64,000 bases of DNA from JAJRPT01 sp965661945. Lineage in GTDB: Bacteria; Bacteroidota; Ignavibacteria; Kapaibacteriales; UBA2268. Shown piece after piece: positions 63,810 through 64,000 of this stretch. Both the position numbers and the translations under genes were made by a program. The stretch covers positions 62,001-126,000 of the forward strand of contig CBFIFP010000005.1 in NCBI GenBank assembly GCA_965661945.1, given 5' to 3'. A model generated the notes under the pieces. It saw only the letters and a list, made by a program, of their open reading frames with translations, was not told the DNA's origin and did no database searches. Each line of letters opens with the position of its first letter. Position 1 is the first letter of the stretch.

Positions 63810-63825
63810 TGTTCCACGTGAAACA
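63810..63825. promoter_or_regulatory. parS-like ParB-binding site 3
   Basis: TGTTCCACGTGAAACA, one base from a perfect palindrome and from sites 1 and 2; still within the parS consensus. Confidence 0.85.
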
Positions 63826-63892
63826 ATTATAAAAGAAATATTTTGGAAAGTAGTATAAAAAATTTTTAAATTAACCTGTATTTAAAATTTGA

Positions 63893-63925
63893 CAAAAAAA
63901 ATGGGAGTTCAAAAAACTCCCATTT
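63893..63925 (-). terminator. Rho-independent terminator of the gene at the right edge
   Basis: 11-bp stem AAATGGGAGTT (63899-63909) with AACTCCCATTT (63915-63925), loop CAAAA, T-tract on the minus strand from the A's at 63893-63901. Confidence 0.88.
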
Positions 63926-63946
63926 ATAGTTTTAATTAATTAATTA

Positions 63947-64000
63947 TTAATTTAAGTATTTGTCCAGTGCGTTGTAAAATATTTCAGCGCCTCTGTCAAA
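63947..64000 (-). CDS. C-terminal 17 residues of an unidentified leftward gene
   Basis: Open from the window edge to TAA at 63947-63949 on the minus strand, giving FDRGAEIFYNALDKYLN. A good terminator follows 22 bases later, which supports a real gene end. Too short to name. Confidence 0.65.
   Translation of the reverse strand, partial: FDRGAEIFYNALDKYLN

Larger units (their letters stand above)
63026..63946. other. 920-bp AT-rich region without an intact gene; two parS-like sites and possible coding remnants
   Basis: No frame of 60 codons. Two parS-like sites (63032-63047 and 63810-63825). Two short frames look like worn coding pieces: plus 63237-63326 (reads IKINNESLIIFSDAGEFYF) and minus 63358-63456 (reads KYTFKDWLNNACNEI, ending GETW). 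No DnaA box was seen. A terminator for the leftward gene at the window edge is at 63893-63925. Confidence 0.6.

Noticed and set aside
63799..63858. 19-codon frame with a good GAGGAG ribosome site, overlapping parS site 3
   Set aside because: Too short, no recognisable product, its sequence is largely dictated by the parS palindrome and it is followed by nothing on the same strand. Possibly a remnant of an old gene start.
63026..63946. Replication origin between murQ and the window edge
   Set aside because: AT-rich and next to parS sites, but I found no DnaA box there.

Overview
The window is low-GC (roughly 30% by eye) chromosomal DNA from a member of the Bacteroidota / FCB group. Four things support this: several secreted proteins end in type A sorting domains of the type IX secretion system (T9SS); the T9SS regulator PorX is present; promoters have the Bacteroidota form TTTG-N17..23-TAnnTTTG; and OmpA/PD40 and LptE-type envelope proteins occur. 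I cannot fix the class. Most genes are housekeeping or cell-envelope genes. There is no phage, no integrase, no complete insertion sequence and no CRISPR array.

Left part (1-14.2 kb): the start of a DoxX-like gene, engB, an SRPBCC/GyrI protein, an AT-rich gap with DnaA-box-like sequences (2.6-3.0 kb), a frameshifted membrane gene, a small J-domain protein, two tandem Asp-box/T9SS secreted paralogs each with its own terminator, the overlapping operon mutS - metallo-beta-lactamase-fold hydrolase - mtgA, and two Hsp20 genes behind a phased array of TGTCA repeats.

Middle (14.3-45 kb): a frameshifted T9SS cargo gene; a four-gene operon alternating two MbnP-like proteins with two di-haem MauG/CcpA-family peroxidases; glgA; porX; a cassette DprE1-like oxidase / HAD-UbiA fusion / glf / flippase, suggesting furanose sugar-lipid synthesis; queD-queF; a corrinoid-type 4Fe-4S protein; miaB; citrate synthase; nadC; aminopeptidase P; a flippase-like membrane protein; GNAT; a TerB-like protein; a 54-residue membrane protein; pdxB; a LytR_C protein; rplY-prs-tRNA-Gln; and rplU-rpmA.

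Right part (45-64 kb): lptE and a processive family-2 glycosyltransferase, a histidine kinase broken by a frameshift, an aspartoacylase-like protein, a beta-barrel protein, a large PD40/OmpA protein, a 467-bp element with 60-bp inverted ends, cysQ-gdpD, then three surface proteins: a YadA-like head + S74 chaperone + T9SS domain protein, an Asp-box T9SS protein, and a cohesin/dockerin-like T9SS protein that runs directly into murQ. Three parS-like sites lie in the last 2.3 kb, one of them inside a coding region, so the window is probably close to the replication origin. Several extragenic palindromes cluster at 53-61 kb. Single-base frameshifts break or split three genes, two at visible homopolymers; whether they are biological or assembly errors cannot be told from the sequence.
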